Positions 1 through 11,172 of a stretch of DNA of 64,000 nt are shown here, piece by piece; within the stretch, counting starts at the first letter, position 1; every line of letters begins with the position of its first letter. The stretch is from assembly GCA_017163975.1 (NCBI GenBank), contig JAFFSR010000087.1:124001-188000 (forward strand), given 5' to 3'. The notes below the pieces were generated by a model. That model had not been told where the DNA came from and made no database searches. It saw only the letters and a list, made by a program, of their open reading frames with translations. Made by a program: the position numbers and the translations under genes. The stretch is from Anastatus disparis. Taxonomy: Eukaryota > Arthropoda > Insecta > Hymenoptera > Eupelmidae.

Positions 1-635
1 TTTTTTTTAATTTTTTTTTTATTATTCCAATAGTTTTTATTGCTTTTTTTTATTTATATTTTTTTTATTTTCTATTTTTTTATTAATTTTAAAATCTATT
101 TTTTCACAAGTTACTTAAAATATGCTCGTTTTTTTTTATTAATATTTTTAAATAAATTATTTCATATAGAAAATAATTTAAAATATTAATAAATAAATAA
201 TAGTGATATTTACAATACTATAGTTCAATTTTGTCTTTATAAACATATTTCAATATACAATATACATTATAACATAAATAATAATAACTCAGTTTTATTT
301 ATTTATTGTAATTAATTGTAAATTTTATAAACTAAATTATAAATAAATTAAACTATACTATTATAAAATAAACATCACTATTATAAAATAAACATCACTA
401 TTATAAAATAAACATCACTATTATAAAATAAACATCACTATTATTTATTTATCAATATTTGTAATTACTACCTATAAAAAATAATTTATTTTTAAAAAAT
501 TTTCATTGAAAAAAACAAGCGTACTTGTGAAAAATTAAATTTTGAAATTATTAAAAAAATACAAAATCTAAAAAAAAATAAATATAAAAAAGAATAAAAA
601 ATATTAAAACAGTAAAAAAAAATTTAAAAAAAAGT
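1..635. other. AT-rich intergenic DNA
   Basis: Almost pure A/T with long homopolymer runs and no credible reading frame. Apart from the 20-bp tandem repeat listed separately I see nothing structured in it. Confidence 0.7.
361..440. repeat. 20-bp tandem repeat, 4 perfect copies
   Basis: The unit TTATAAAATAAACATCACTA is repeated four times head to tail without a visible mismatch, with a partial copy on each side. The perfect identity suggests recent slippage. No coding potential. Confidence 0.95.
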
Positions 636-637
636 GA

Positions 638-715
638 CCTTAGCCGAGAGTTGAACTCGCGTACTTAAAAGGAAAAGCGTGAACGTTACGCACTAGACCA
701 ACGCTACTCCGAAAT
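638..715 (-). other. tRNA-like remnant (tRNA pseudogene or SINE head)
   Basis: Read on the minus strand, this non-AT-rich island contains a T-arm-like GAGTTCAACTC (internal B-box-like) followed by CTCGG, and upstream GTTGGTCTAGTGCG, which resembles a polymerase III A box/D arm. The anticodon arm does not fold into a standard 5-bp stem with a 7-nt loop, so I do not call a functional tRNA. It could be a decayed tRNA gene or the head of a tRNA-derived SINE. Confidence 0.4.
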
Positions 716-836
716 ATCTCTGGCGTAAAATCGTACATGCTCATCTGCCCCCCAGCGGTTTAAAATAATTAAATTTTTAAGTTAAAAATTAATTATTTAA
801 AGTTAAAAAGTTTAAAAGGTTATATTTATAACGTAT

Positions 837-1192
837 CTCCCTTCATAAAAAAAAAAAAGAAATAAAAGATTCACGCTACGAAAATACGTTAAAGAAATTT
901 GCAACATAATTTTGGGTATAGACCAGCCGTGTTTGCTCGCGTCGCCACCCAAAAGAGGAGGCGACTCAAGCAAACAAAGGATATGAGAGTGGGGAGTCAT
1001 CGAAGTATACCATGCAAGTCATCAGTGAATGCCGTTCATGCTTTAGTTACTCTCCATACCATCTTTTTTAGTATAAGGTAATCCAATACTAATAGAGCTT
1101 CTCACGGCCTGTCATATTTGTATCAATGTTTTATATGCTCGCATAGATGGCAGTTCGCATGCTCTATTAGCATGAATTTTCCCTTAGTGTAG
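837..1192. repeat. Dispersed 0.36-kb repeat, copy 1
   Basis: This segment matches 44,246-44,621 in the same orientation almost throughout (shared blocks include GATTCACGC, GAAAATACGTTAA, AGGCGACTC, CTCTCCATACCATC and GATGGCAGTTCGCATGC). It ends in GTGTAG. An internal inverted repeat (CTAATAGAGC near 1,090 against GCTCTATTAG near 1,161) would form a stem-loop. There is no coding content. It is probably a MITE or SINE family of this genome. Confidence 0.85.
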
Positions 1193-2103
1193 CTGTATGT
1201 AGAAAAAAGAAAAATAAGAAGAAACAATAAAAAATATGGTTTTTTGCGATTCGGAAAGTTAAATCTCTATTCCAACAAGGTATTCCAGCTGCTTTTTCAA
1301 TTCTTAGTATAAACACATCGATCTTAGGGTTGGGAGCGATGCTAAGTAAGGTTCGGGAAATAACGACCTGTCTAATGTTATATTATAAATTTATTTTAAT
1401 TATTTTGATTTTCTAAAAATAAAAATGAAATATTTACAAGTAAATTAATAAATTTTAATCACTATACAATTTTACAATTTTTTTTTCTTTTGACTTTTTT
1501 TTAAATTTCTCTATTTTTTATTTTACAAAACTAACGCATTAAAAAAAATAATACAAGATTAGAAAGAGTAGAGTAAAAATAGCACTATAAGAAACGTAGT
1601 TTTTTAAGCAATTTCTGAATTTTTAAACGTGCACTAATAGCAGGAAATAATTTGTCAATTTAATTAGGGAAATTTGTTAATTCTTAAAGAGTGACAATAT
1701 CATATATTTCTGATTTTTTCTAATTCATAGTGGGGTTATGCATGATTATATAAGTATTATGAAATCAATATAATTGATAAATAATAATTATTTACTTATC
1801 TTGAAGCGTAGATCAATATTTATCTAATCCATACTTCTTGAATAAATTATCTATTCAAGATAAAATTCAATAAGAAATCTTAAAAATGTTGTGGTGCAAT
1901 AAATTTATCAACGAATATCTAATATATTATAAGCTATGGTTTTGCTACGTACTTTTGAATTACATATAGTAATTATTAACTTATGAATATTTCAACTCAG
2001 TATTTCTACATATTTAAGTTTTATTTATGAAAAGTTTCGATTTCATTTTAATCAAATAATTTTTAAAATTCAATTAGAAATATAGTCAAACATATGAAAA
2101 TAG
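1193..2103. other. AT-rich intergenic DNA
   Basis: No supported gene or clear repeat. Short ORFs are what chance gives in DNA of this composition. Confidence 0.6.
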
Positions 2104-4009
2104 TACACTGAGAAAAAAATTCAGTTGGATTAAGTAAGGCTTAATTGAATCAATGAAATCCCTTTGGTGTGGGCGGCACATAAAATATTTTGTTACATTA
2201 ATACAAATATTTTAATTGAGTCAAATAAATATTTCATTTTTTTAAAATAAATATTTGATTCTACTAAACATCACAAATATTGGTTGAATAAAATCAATTT
2301 ATTGTTTTAAAAAAATTTTTTATTAATTCAAATGCATATTTGTTTTTCTAATTACTTATTTCATTACATCAATATGCGTGTAGTAACTGAATCAAATAAT
2401 ATTTTGTATTTTCAAATAAATATTTGACTTACTAAATGTCGCGAAGATTGATGCAATAAAATTAATTCATCGTTTTTATAAAAAATTTTATCAATTAAAA
2501 TGTCCATTTATTTTTCTAATTGATTATTTCATTACATTAATATACATATTGGAATTAAATCAAATAATATTTTGTATTTTCAATTGAATATTTGACTTAT
2601 TAAATATCGCGAAGATTGATTCAATAAAATTAATTCATTGTTTTAATAAAAAAAATTATCAATTAGAATGTCCATTTGTTTTTCCAATTGATTATTTCAT
2701 CATATTAATGTTATATTGAAATTAAATTAGTTCAATATTTTATATTTTCAAATGAAAGTTTAATTTACTGAATATTTTAAGTCTAATAAAATTTTAAGAT
2801 TTAATATAATTAATTCATTGTCTTAACAATAAATTGATTAATTATTCGGTTTCACAAATAAAATATTTCTTCAAAGTAAAGAAATATTTAATTAATCCGA
2901 TTTATAGATATTTTAATCGAACAAATACTGTCTTTAATCAACAGTATTTGCTTTCAGTGATTTATATTTATTTATTAACATCAATGAATTGATGACTCAT
3001 TAAAGGACAGGTGAATATGATTCCATTTATTTATATGGTAACGAATAACAATTATTAACATACTAACATTAGTATGCTTTATACAGTGATCGCACACGCA
3101 GTAAATCTAACATAAATTTCGCTCGCATTAGAATTTACGTATTATATATCTTGGATTTTTAACTTCCTTATATATCAATTTAGAAGCCCTCTTACCGCTT
3201 GCGAGATTGAAAATTAACGACGCCACCAAACGGTAGTATCATCAAACCATCAAACTAAATGATTTTGTTAAAACAATAAATGTTTCTTTTAGTTCAAATA
3301 TGTCTTATTTGAATGAAATAAATTATGTAGTTGAATCAAATAGTGGATTTACTTGATTTTAAAAAGTATTTAATCAGATTTCTCTGTAATTTTTATTAAC
3401 TTTAGTACATATTTTGCTAAGTTATTCACTTAGCAAGACACGTATTTAAAACATGAGTTTGTTTGAGTATAAAGGATTAGATTAGATTAGATTAGATATT
3501 GTTTATTTTGTATTATAATTACAAAAAAGCGTGAAAATTACAAATAAAGTTGAAAAAATACATGAAAATACTTTAAATAGCCTCGCACATATAAAATCAA
3601 AATAGTACAGTATGATATCACAGTCATAAAACATAATAGAGATAGCAATACTGTAATAGTAAGTCAATAAATTAAATAAAAGTGATATCACAGATAACAC
3701 GAATAAATACACGCAAAAAGTATAAATAATATAGTTAAAAATCAGTCTCAATATCTATCAGTCAAAATAATTACATAAAATCAAGCGTGTAAAGAGCGCA
3801 GTCGAAATATCAGCAGTATACAGTAAATTAAAATCACAGCAAAGTTGAATGTACAGTAATATACAAGTCAATCTGATAAAAATATAATCATTCACTCTAT
3901 GCACACACATCCTACATACACGCCAATAAATACAATCATGCCTTAAATCTATAAAGGGTACATCACATAATAAATTAACACATATGATATAGTCCGAAAA
4001 TAATACTGT

Positions 4010-4990
4010 TTAATCGAGGTCGAGTAAAAACCTCCTCAGAGCGGCTTTAAACCTGCTGATTGATGGAAGATTTTTAATATCAGCAGGTAGGGAGTTCCAA
4101 AAATGCACACCTTGAACTTGAAAGGAATTTCTTCCAGTCTCAGTGCGCATGAAGGGCACCGCAAGATCTTTAATCTCACCCCTAGTGGTCGCTCTGGGTA
4201 TATATCTAGTGAAGAGACCCACTAGATATTCGGGAGTATTCATACGTACGATTTTGTACATAAGTACAGCCATAAAATACTGTCTCCTCGAATCAGTACG
4301 TAGCCAACCCAAAGCATGTCTATGGGGAGAGATGTGATCACCCATTCTCACGCCTAATACATATCTCACACATGAATTTTGCATTGTCTGTAGCCGTCTT
4401 CGTAACTCCTGCGAAGCATCGAGCAAAACCACTGAGCAGTAATTAAGATGTGGAAACAGCAGGGCGGTTGCGAGCTGCTTACGCAGAGCCTCAGTGTTGT
4501 ACCGACGGAAAAACCGCAGGCTATAAATCACTCTATTGAATTTTTTAGTCAACATAATAATATGCGGTTCCCACGACAGTTTAGAGTCGAGTACAACACT
4601 AAGGCTCGTAACGGTGTCAGAGAAAGGAATACCGATACCGCTCCCCAGGTCAATCGTCCTTGGCTCACCCGAATAAAAATTTTTAATAAAACGATTACTT
4701 CCAAAGACGATCGCTTTTGTTTTACTAGCATTCAAAGTGAGAGAAACACCAGCAGCCCACCCTGACACCGCCCTGGTCGCCCTCTGTAAAATACGAATCC
4801 CCTCGTCCACATCATCATAAGGGACCTGTGTATAAATTTGAAGATCATCCGCATACAGCAGATGCCCGACGCAACCAGAGTCCAGTGCGTCACGTACGTC
4901 ATTTATGTAAAGGCAAAACAACAGAGGCCCCAGCACCGAACCCTGAGGTACTCCTAGATTGGTTGTTAGCCAATTTGATTCCTCCTTTAA
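4010..4990 (-). pseudogene. Non-LTR reverse transcriptase, C-terminal half
   Basis: It begins with WLTTNLGVPQGSVLGPLLF (RT blocks 3-4), then LLYADDLQIY with the Y-A-D-D catalytic pair, a thumb region, and the C-terminal domain common to CR1/Jockey elements (YSLRFFRRYNTEALRK, LIFPHLNYCS-like, HFWNSLPADIKNLPS, FKAALRRFLL). The frame is open to its natural stop. The extra N-terminal residues of this open frame (5,092 to about 4,990) belong to the inserted sequence, not to RT. Confidence 0.88.
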
Positions 4991-6050
4991 ATGTGTGGTG
5001 TAACGTTTGGCCTTTTTGCCTCGATTAGATCTTGATGTCGTAGGCGTCAGACTTTTAGAGGGTGCTGCAGATGGTTGATTCTCGGAGGCCAAAGTTCAAA
5101 CTTACATACCAAACTAACCTAACCTTATTGAATTACTAAAATTAATAATAAGAGAAATAATAAAGAAATAAATTAAAGGAATGAAATATGAATGATAAAA
5201 AAAAATAATAATATTAATTAAAAGAATTAATCATAAATAAATGGTACAAAGCTTATCTATCCTTACGTACTAAGTGATAACGATAATGAGAGGAAGCAGG
5301 ATGGGTACTGCGGACTGGTGATTAAGTTTAAACACGATACTTTTGGGTTTAGACTTAAACTATCTTTTTCTTTTATATTTATTAATAAAAATAAAAAGAA
5401 TAACAAAATAATTACAACGCCGATTAAATAATGCTGAACAACAAAAATAAAAATTATTATTGTGTAAGAACGTTTCGCACGTTGAAAAAGAAAAGAAAAC
5501 TCTTTAGTTGTCTTCTTGACCGCTAGGTGGCGCTATTCGTATTTATCGGCTGTAACAAAAATAAAACAAAGAAAAGGAATTTAATTATATAATAATATAG
5601 ACTCGGCGGATAAATTCGCGACCTACTTTATCGGCGGAGTTCGGCGCGATCGGTAATGGAGCCAGGTAAGGTAATACAGGAGAACTAGGATGGTAACCCT
5701 CTAAACCATAACTGGAGAAGAGGGAAGAGGCTTTTGGTCGAAGACCAACGGAGGACTCTACCCCGACCAGCGATGGTGGAGGTAGTAGCTAGGAGTCAGT
5801 GTCGGGCAATCCCACCCTTACACTGACGGATAGATAGGATACTATGCCGGGCAATCCCACCCTTACATAGCTTAAGACAGGAGTATAGGAAAGGATAACT
5901 CCCACTGTGCCGAGCAATCCCACTCTTACACAGAGGAAGGGGAGAGAGTCTCTCGCTGGCTCGGCGGCTCGCTTATATATGCTACGGAGCTCGCTATTCC
6001 CGTTGCGGGAGTAGCGCGTCGTAGCGGCTGAGCGCAAGTACTAAGTCTAA
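4990..6050 (-). mobile_element. LTR/leader-like insert within the non-LTR RT gene
   Basis: About 1.05 kb interrupts the RT between KQMV and WLTTN. Read on the minus strand it starts like an LTR promoter: ATATATAAGC at about 5,980-5,971, then a GC-richer transcript leader with three related stem-loops (5,933-5,795), then an AT-rich stretch, and finally the start of a basic reading frame (about 5,092-4,990, SRSNRGKKAKR) running into the RT. Sequence AATC occurs at both junctions and could be a 4-bp target duplication, but that is weak. The best explanation is a partial LTR retrotransposon (LTR plus start of gag); no pol is present. Confidence 0.55.
5795..5933 (-). other. Three related stem-loops with a constant apical loop
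   Basis: Hairpins lie at 5,795-5,827, 5,842-5,870 and 5,905-5,933. In the minus-strand RNA each has a different outer stem (GUCAGUGU/ACACUGAC, CUAUGU/GCAUAG, CUGUGU/GCACAG), then AA, then a 3-bp inner stem and the loop UGGGAUUG. The inner stem is GGG/CCC in two copies and GAG/CUC in the third, a compensatory change. They lie about 40-180 nt downstream of the TATA-like box at 5,971-5,980, i.e. in the predicted 5' leader. Confidence 0.7.
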
Positions 6051-7210
6051 CGCGATTTTTGAATCGTCGCAGTGGAAACCATTTGTTTCCTACCTGATAA
6101 ATAGCAGTTAATCCATCCGAGTGCGGCCCTGGAGAACCCCATCGATCTAAGCCTCGCAAGAAGTTTGGAGGGAGAGATCGTGTCGAATGCCTTACTAAAG
6201 TCAAAAAGTAGCAGTAACGTGACAAGTTTCCTGTCTAGACCTGACCTTATATCGTCTGTAAGCTTAAGTACAGCAGTCTGCGTAGAATGGTTTTTCCTGA
6301 AGCCCATCTGCATAGGATCGAGCAATTTTTTGGTTGTAATGTACTCCTGCAGTTGGTCATGGGCGATCTTCTCAAGAACCTTTGAAAGAAAACATAAGAT
6401 GGCTATAGGCCTAAAATCTTTTGGTTGCTTAGGTGCAGCACACTTTTTCAATGGTATAATACGTGCTTGCTTCCAACGGCAAGGGAAGACCCCCCGTGCA
6501 AAAGAGGAGTTAAACAGAGTCACAAGATGTTCACCAATAAATGGTAAAGCTTTAACTATCACGCTTTGCAGAATGCCATCCTCACCACAAGCCTGTGAGG
6601 AAAAATGTGAAATTGCAAGAACAACATCATTAAAACTAATTGGTTTAAAGGTAAACCCACTTTCATTGCATTGAGAAAGAATTCTCAATCGCTCTTCACT
6701 ATCCTCCCGCGGCGAGACTGACACCCCAGCAAAGTGCGCATTAAGCTCATCCGGAGTGAATCCATTCAAATCCCCTTGAGGTCCGGATAGCAGTCCCAGG
6801 TCTCTCAACTCCTTCCTGACATTACCACCCGCAAGAGCATCAAACAGTCTATTGTGAATATAAGCAGTCTTAGCATGGTCCGTGCGTTCGTCTACCACCC
6901 TACGAAACCGCAGAAATTCAAGGAGATACTGCTTGTCCTCTGTCCGTTTGTATCTACGATATGTAGCATCTCTCTTACGCCGCATCCGCGACAATTCTTC
7001 ATCTACCCATGGAAACTTATTCTTATTAGGCTTGAGCGCTTTCAACGGCGCCAAATTCTCGATTGCAGCAGTGAGATTGTCACAGAGGCAACCAAGTGCA
7101 GATTCAGGGTCAACTGTGTCAGTCATAAGCGGCGACCAATCACAGCCGGCAAGTTTCTCTCCCAATGCAGTTGGACAAATATTTTTATAGTTCCTATACA
7201 TGATAGGTTT
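6050..7210 (-). pseudogene. Non-LTR reverse transcriptase, linker and N-terminal half
   Basis: In order: an endonuclease-RT linker (PWVDEELSRMRRKRD), then RT blocks FRPIAILCFLSKVLEK, GFRKNHSTQTAVL and the block with the first catalytic aspartate, LLFDFSKAFDTI, then LSGRKQMV. The match stops after about residue 375, where foreign sequence begins near 6,050; the expected next block (GVPQGSVLGPLLF) lies 1 kb downstream at about 4,970. It is therefore one gene split by an insertion. RT would copy the element RNA onto the nicked target. Confidence 0.85.
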
Positions 7211-7560
7211 TTACTCTAAAGTTATAGTGTTGCAAGGCAAACAGACGTCAATTAAATTATGCCGACTGTGAAAGCTCGCCGGTAGGTTCTGTGCATCAAG
7301 CACCACGTCGTTGTCATCAACAAAGATCAGGTCAATCCACGTGTGAGACGTAGGAGTATGATGCGTAGCACCGTGCTGGACCAACTGTAACGAAAGCTCA
7401 GCCGACAGCTTACTAAGAAACTTAGCATCACTGCTCTCTTTAAAGAGATCGGCATTCAAGTCCCCCATTATAATTTTATGGGAATAGTCCGAACAAAAAT
7501 TTCTCAAATCAATTAACAAATTAGAGTTTCTAGTAAACGAAACAGTAGGAGGACGATAAC
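7211..7560 (-). pseudogene. Non-LTR endonuclease (APE-type), C-terminal half
   Basis: APE-type endonucleases of non-LTR retrotransposons nick the target to prime reverse transcription. The visible motifs are MGDLNADL (the G-D-x-N catalytic box), SHTWIDLIFV, and a final RHNLID that replaces the usual S-D-H box. The N-terminal half (N and E catalytic motifs) is missing: similarity begins around 7,560, marking 5' truncation. The frame ends at a TAA (7,211-7,213) and resumes in the same frame at 7,201, so only one nonsense codon separates it from the linker/RT part. Confidence 0.8.
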
Positions 7561-7562
7561 TT

Positions 7563-9321
7563 ATACAAAAAAAAATTTTTCAATAATATTAAATATTAAT
7601 TTTAACATTATATTTCATTTGATTTGGTAACTATGTTATTAAATAATAACTGCTTGTTTCAATAAATATTTCATTAAGATAATCAAATAATTATTTAATC
7701 GATCTGATGAAGAAATTAATTAATACAACAGAATATTTAATTGGGATATAAATAATAAAATACTTAATTGTTAAAAATAATAATTAATTCAATTAATCAC
7801 TGATTTCATAGACGCAATATAATTAAATAATAAAAGTAATAAAATAATTTTATAGAACAAAATAAATCAAATATTTGAATCAATTGAAAATTTAATTAAT
7901 TTAATGCATCCAATTAATTATAATATAGCAATGAAATTATTTGAGTAAAAGACAATGAGATATTTTATAGAATCAATCATATATTTCATAAAGAGAAAAA
8001 ACGCATTCATCAAAGCAACTAAATATTGAATTAAAATGATTAGGTATTTCATTGGCCAGTGAAATAATTTAATATAAGTCATACAATATTTATTTAAAAC
8101 AATGAAATATCTTTTTGTTACTATTCAAAATTTATTGAAAGAATAAAACAATAATTTTGACATTATTAAATATTTCATTAATATAATTAAATATATTATT
8201 GAACAGTAAAGTAATTTAATAGAGGTGATATAATAATTAATTAAATCAATGTAATATATTCTTCTTTTAATCAAAATTTGATAAAAATACGTTAGAATTA
8301 GTAAACATTTTATTAAGATAGTTAAATATATTATTAAACATCAAAGTAATTTAGTAGAAGTATTATAATATTTAATTGAATTAGTGAAATATATTCTTAT
8401 GTCAATCAAAACTTGATAGAATTAATAAAATAAATATATTTGGTTTAATAAATATTTCATTGAGATAATCAAATATATTATTGAACATTAAAGTAATTTT
8501 ATGGAAGTGTTAATATAATATTTGATTGAATCAATGAAATATATTCTTGTTTCAATAACAACTTGATAGAAATAATAGAATAAATATATTTGGTTTAATA
8601 AATATTTCTTTAAAAAAAATTTAATATTTGATTTTACGTTGCATCTTTCTTGACTTTAAAAAAATAATTTATTGGTTTTCTTTTTGTGAATTGATTGAAA
8701 TCGGATTTGTTGATTTTAAAGAACCTATTTCTTTAAATTAATTGTAATTTTTATTGAAATGCTGATCAAATTTTATGTGTTATACACATCAAAATATTTT
8801 TTTTATACAATCACATATATTATTAATTAAATGACAATGTTATTAACTTAGTGAAGCGTTTATTTACAATAAAAGCTTCTTTAACTTAATCGAATGACCG
8901 TTAATTCAAGCAAATATTATATTGATGATTGACCAATATTTTTTTATTGTTATAAAAGATTTTGTAAATTTAACAAACGATTTACTAAAATAAATATTTA
9001 ATTACTGTAACAAAATATATAGATAATTTACAAACATATTCTATTGTTACAAATAAAAATTTTATAAAATTTTATCAGCTGCCTTAATGAAATTGATTTG
9101 ATTAAATCAATCAAATAATTTAACCAAAACAATAAATTTTTCTTTATTTTAAAAAAATATTTATTTTTTTTTAACTTAGGTATCATTTTTTTTATCCCAA
9201 CTAAATATTTCAGTGATTTAATAACTTTGCATATTACTTCAATCAAAATTAATTTTCATCAACAAAATATTTAATAATTAAATTTATTTCATTGACTCAA
9301 CTAAATTTTTTTCTCAGTGTA
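7563..9321. repeat. Right arm of the 2.1-9.3-kb inverted-repeat element
   Basis: Extremely AT-rich degenerate repeats. Phrases such as AATAAATATTTCATT.AGATAATCAAATATATTATTGAACAT and TGAAATATATTCTT recur at intervals of roughly 130-170 bp. They are the reverse-complement counterpart of words in the left arm. No gene. Confidence 0.55.
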
Positions 9322-9680
9322 GGGCCAACTATTTTACTCACAGTGTATATATTATCATGTAATATTTGGGATGGGTCAGTTTTGTAAATTTAGAAATAGA
9401 GATATTAAAACACTTTCTTTGGCCTTATATTTTTTGGGCCTTATATTTTCTTGTGCCTTATATTTTCTTGGGCTTTATATTTTGTTGATTCCTACATTTT
9501 TTTGGTCAATATGTTTTCTAACGTAGCTTTTCATCCAAGCCTGTATACTTATACATTGGATTCTTCAGTGGATCGTATTTTTATATTGTTTTATACAGGC
9601 TCCACTCCAGACGCTATAATATTTTTTTTTATTTCAAATGCAATGTTTCAACGTCTTATTCTTACACTAGACATTGCCAA
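9322..9680. other. Intergenic DNA with a short TTATATTTTCTTGGGCC tandem repeat
   Basis: Between 9,420 and 9,485 the phrase GGCCTTATATTTTCTTG occurs about four times with small changes. Otherwise nothing is recognised. Confidence 0.6.
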
Positions 9681-9687
9681 TCTATTA

Positions 9688-10205
9688 GCGCATCTCCATA
9701 TGCAGCCGATTAAACAGAGCGTCCCAATATGCAGCCGTTTAAACAGCGCATCCCCATATGCAGCCGATTCAACAGCGCATCCCAATATGCAGCCGATTCA
9801 ACAGCGCATCCCAATATGCAGCCGATTCAACAGCGCATCCCAATATGCAACCGATTCAAAAGCGCATCCGAATATGCAGCTGATGCAACAGCGCATCCCC
9901 ATATGCAGCCGATTCAACAGCGCATCCCAATATGCAGCCGATTCAACAGCGCATCCCAATATGCAGCCGATTCAACAGCGCATCCCAATATGCAACCGAT
10001 TCAAAAGCGCATCCGAATATGCAGCTGATGCAACAGCGCATCCCCATATGCAGTCGATTCTACAGCGCATCCCTATTTGCAGCCGATTCAACAGCGCATT
10101 CCCTAATGTAGTCGATTTAATAACGTATCCTCGTATGCAGCCGATTCAACAGCACGTTTCCTTATGTAGCCGATTTAACAGCGCGTCCTTTATACAGCTT
10201 ATTCA
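9688..10205. repeat. 29-bp minisatellite, about 18 copies, higher-order repeat of 145 bp
   Basis: The consensus unit is about TATGCAGCCGATTCAACAGC plus GCATCCCAA (29 bp). Variant units (CAACCGATTCAAAAGC then CAGCTGATGCAACAGC) recur exactly 145 bp apart (9,841 and 9,986), i.e. five units, showing a block duplication. The unit has no stop in any forward frame, so all three frames stay open across the array; because 29 is not a multiple of 3, each frame cycles through all three phases and gives a 29-residue peptide repeat. The array is distinctly GC-richer than its surroundings. I do not regard the resulting 258-codon frame as a proven gene. Confidence 0.93.
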
Positions 10206-10437
10206 ACATCATATTAAACTATTTTGAAAGCGTCAGTTGATATTTATTTTTATTAAATATCATATATTTTATTATATTTCGAGTTCAACTATTAACACAA
10301 TCTAAAACATAAATATTAAATACATATTGACATATTCTTTATAATATCTCTTTATAAACAATGGTTTTTGTATATATTGTGTTCTGATCATTTTTATTTT
10401 CTCCGTTGACAATAGCGTAGTCAACTGAAAATAATTT

Positions 10438-11172
10438 TTAATTGTTTTTAAATTTCGTCCTTGAAAGAGCAACATATAATTGCCCATGACTGAAAATTGG
10501 TGACGGCAAATAAACACCAACTTTTTCATAAGATTGTCCTTGTGATTTATTAATAGTCATTGCAAATCCTAATCTAATAGGAAACTGTTTTCGTTGCATA
10601 TTGAATGGAATTTCTTCCGTAGATTGAGATAAATTTATTCTTGGAATGAAAACTAATTTACCTTTGTTTTGACCAGTTGCTAATTCCGCTTGAATGGAAT
10701 ATTTAAGCATTTTTTTTACTATCAACCTTGTTCTATTACAAAGTCCCTTATTGACATTTAAATTTCTTAAAAGTATAATGATAGCCCCTACTTTTAAATG
10801 TAATTTATGTGGTGGAAGTCCATTAGGAGTTAACTTATTTAAAAATTCTGTAGGTAACATATCTAAATTTTCTTTGTTATCATCTTCAGCAGTATCAATA
10901 CTCAAATATTCAACATGGTTTCCTTCCATTAAATTCAAAACATTATTATTGATTTCAGTTACATCATTATTTTTAGGAGCCAAAATAACTTTTTTCGTTA
11001 TATTCGTATTGTATATTTTTATTGTTTTTCCGAATATTTCTTCGACAAGATTTTCTTTAATGATAAAATTATCTGGTATAGCACTTACTTCATTATCATC
11101 TTCAAAAACATCGCGGCGTTTTCCTTCTCCGATGTCTAATAACCATTGTTTAAATTATTATCATCATCCGAA
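10438..11172 (-). pseudogene. Helitron Pif1-like helicase, C-terminal fragment
   Basis: Rolling-circle Helitrons encode a Rep endonuclease fused to a Pif1-family 5'-3' DNA helicase. Visible motifs in order: KQWLLDIGEG near the start, LAPKNNDVTEINN, LPPHKLHLKVGAIIILLRN, LVFIPRI, RKQFPIRLGFAMTINKSQGQ (helicase motif V-like) and GQLYVALSR (motif VI). The reading frame is continuous from about 11,168 to the stop at 10,438. The N-terminal helicase motifs (Walker A/B) and the Rep domain are absent upstream, where Copia sequence follows. It is probably the 3' part of the same element whose other pieces lie at 18.0-19.6 kb. Confidence 0.85.

Larger units (their letters stand above)
3475..7562 (-). 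mobile_element. 5'-truncated non-LTR retrotransposon (CR1/Jockey-like), minus strand
   Basis: The element runs from a truncated endonuclease domain (about 7,562) to a 3' tail of pentanucleotide repeats (TAATC)n at 3,475-3,497, typical of target-primed insertion by I/Jockey/CR1-type elements. It carries an endonuclease C-terminal half, linker, reverse transcriptase and a conserved C-terminal domain, interrupted by an insert at about 4,990-6,050. It lies between the two arms of the 2.1-9.3-kb element. At least one nonsense codon separates endonuclease from linker. Confidence 0.85.
2104..9321. mobile_element. Large inverted-repeat (foldback-like) element, split by a non-LTR insertion
   Basis: The left end reads TACACTGAGAAAAAAATTCAG and the right end is its near-perfect reverse complement (AAATTTTTTTCTCAGTGTA). 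Both arms (2,104-about 3,470 and about 7,563-9,321) are built from degenerate tandem units rich in TGAAATATTTGA/TCAATTAAATATT-type words that are reverse complements between arms. In the left arm the motif ATTTTGTATTTTCAA recurs about every 168 bp (near 2,400, 2,570 and 2,737). No transposase is visible. I could not see a target-site duplication, so this is called on terminal symmetry alone. Confidence 0.6.

Noticed and set aside
638..715. Functional tRNA gene
   Set aside because: T-arm and A-box-like elements are there, but the anticodon arm and acceptor pairing do not fold properly.
3475..3497. Telomeric repeat (TTAGG-like)
   Set aside because: The unit is GATTA/TAATC, only about five copies, and it is exactly the 3' tail of the minus-strand retrotransposon.
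4143..4765. Plus-strand ORFs over the non-LTR RT
   Set aside because: They are antisense shadows of the well-supported minus-strand reverse transcriptase.
5789..6037. 82-codon frame with repeated YVRVGLPGI motif
   Set aside because: The peptide repeat is the translation of the three stem-loops in a leader; RNA structure explains the repetition better than a protein.
9688..10205. CRISPR-like array (29-bp repeat)
   Set aside because: The repeat length is CRISPR-like but units are contiguous with no unique spacers, and the context is eukaryotic. It is a minisatellite.
9451..10227. 258-codon open frame as a protein-coding gene
   Set aside because: Its openness follows from the stop-free minisatellite; the non-repeat start lacks any recognisable signal or domain.
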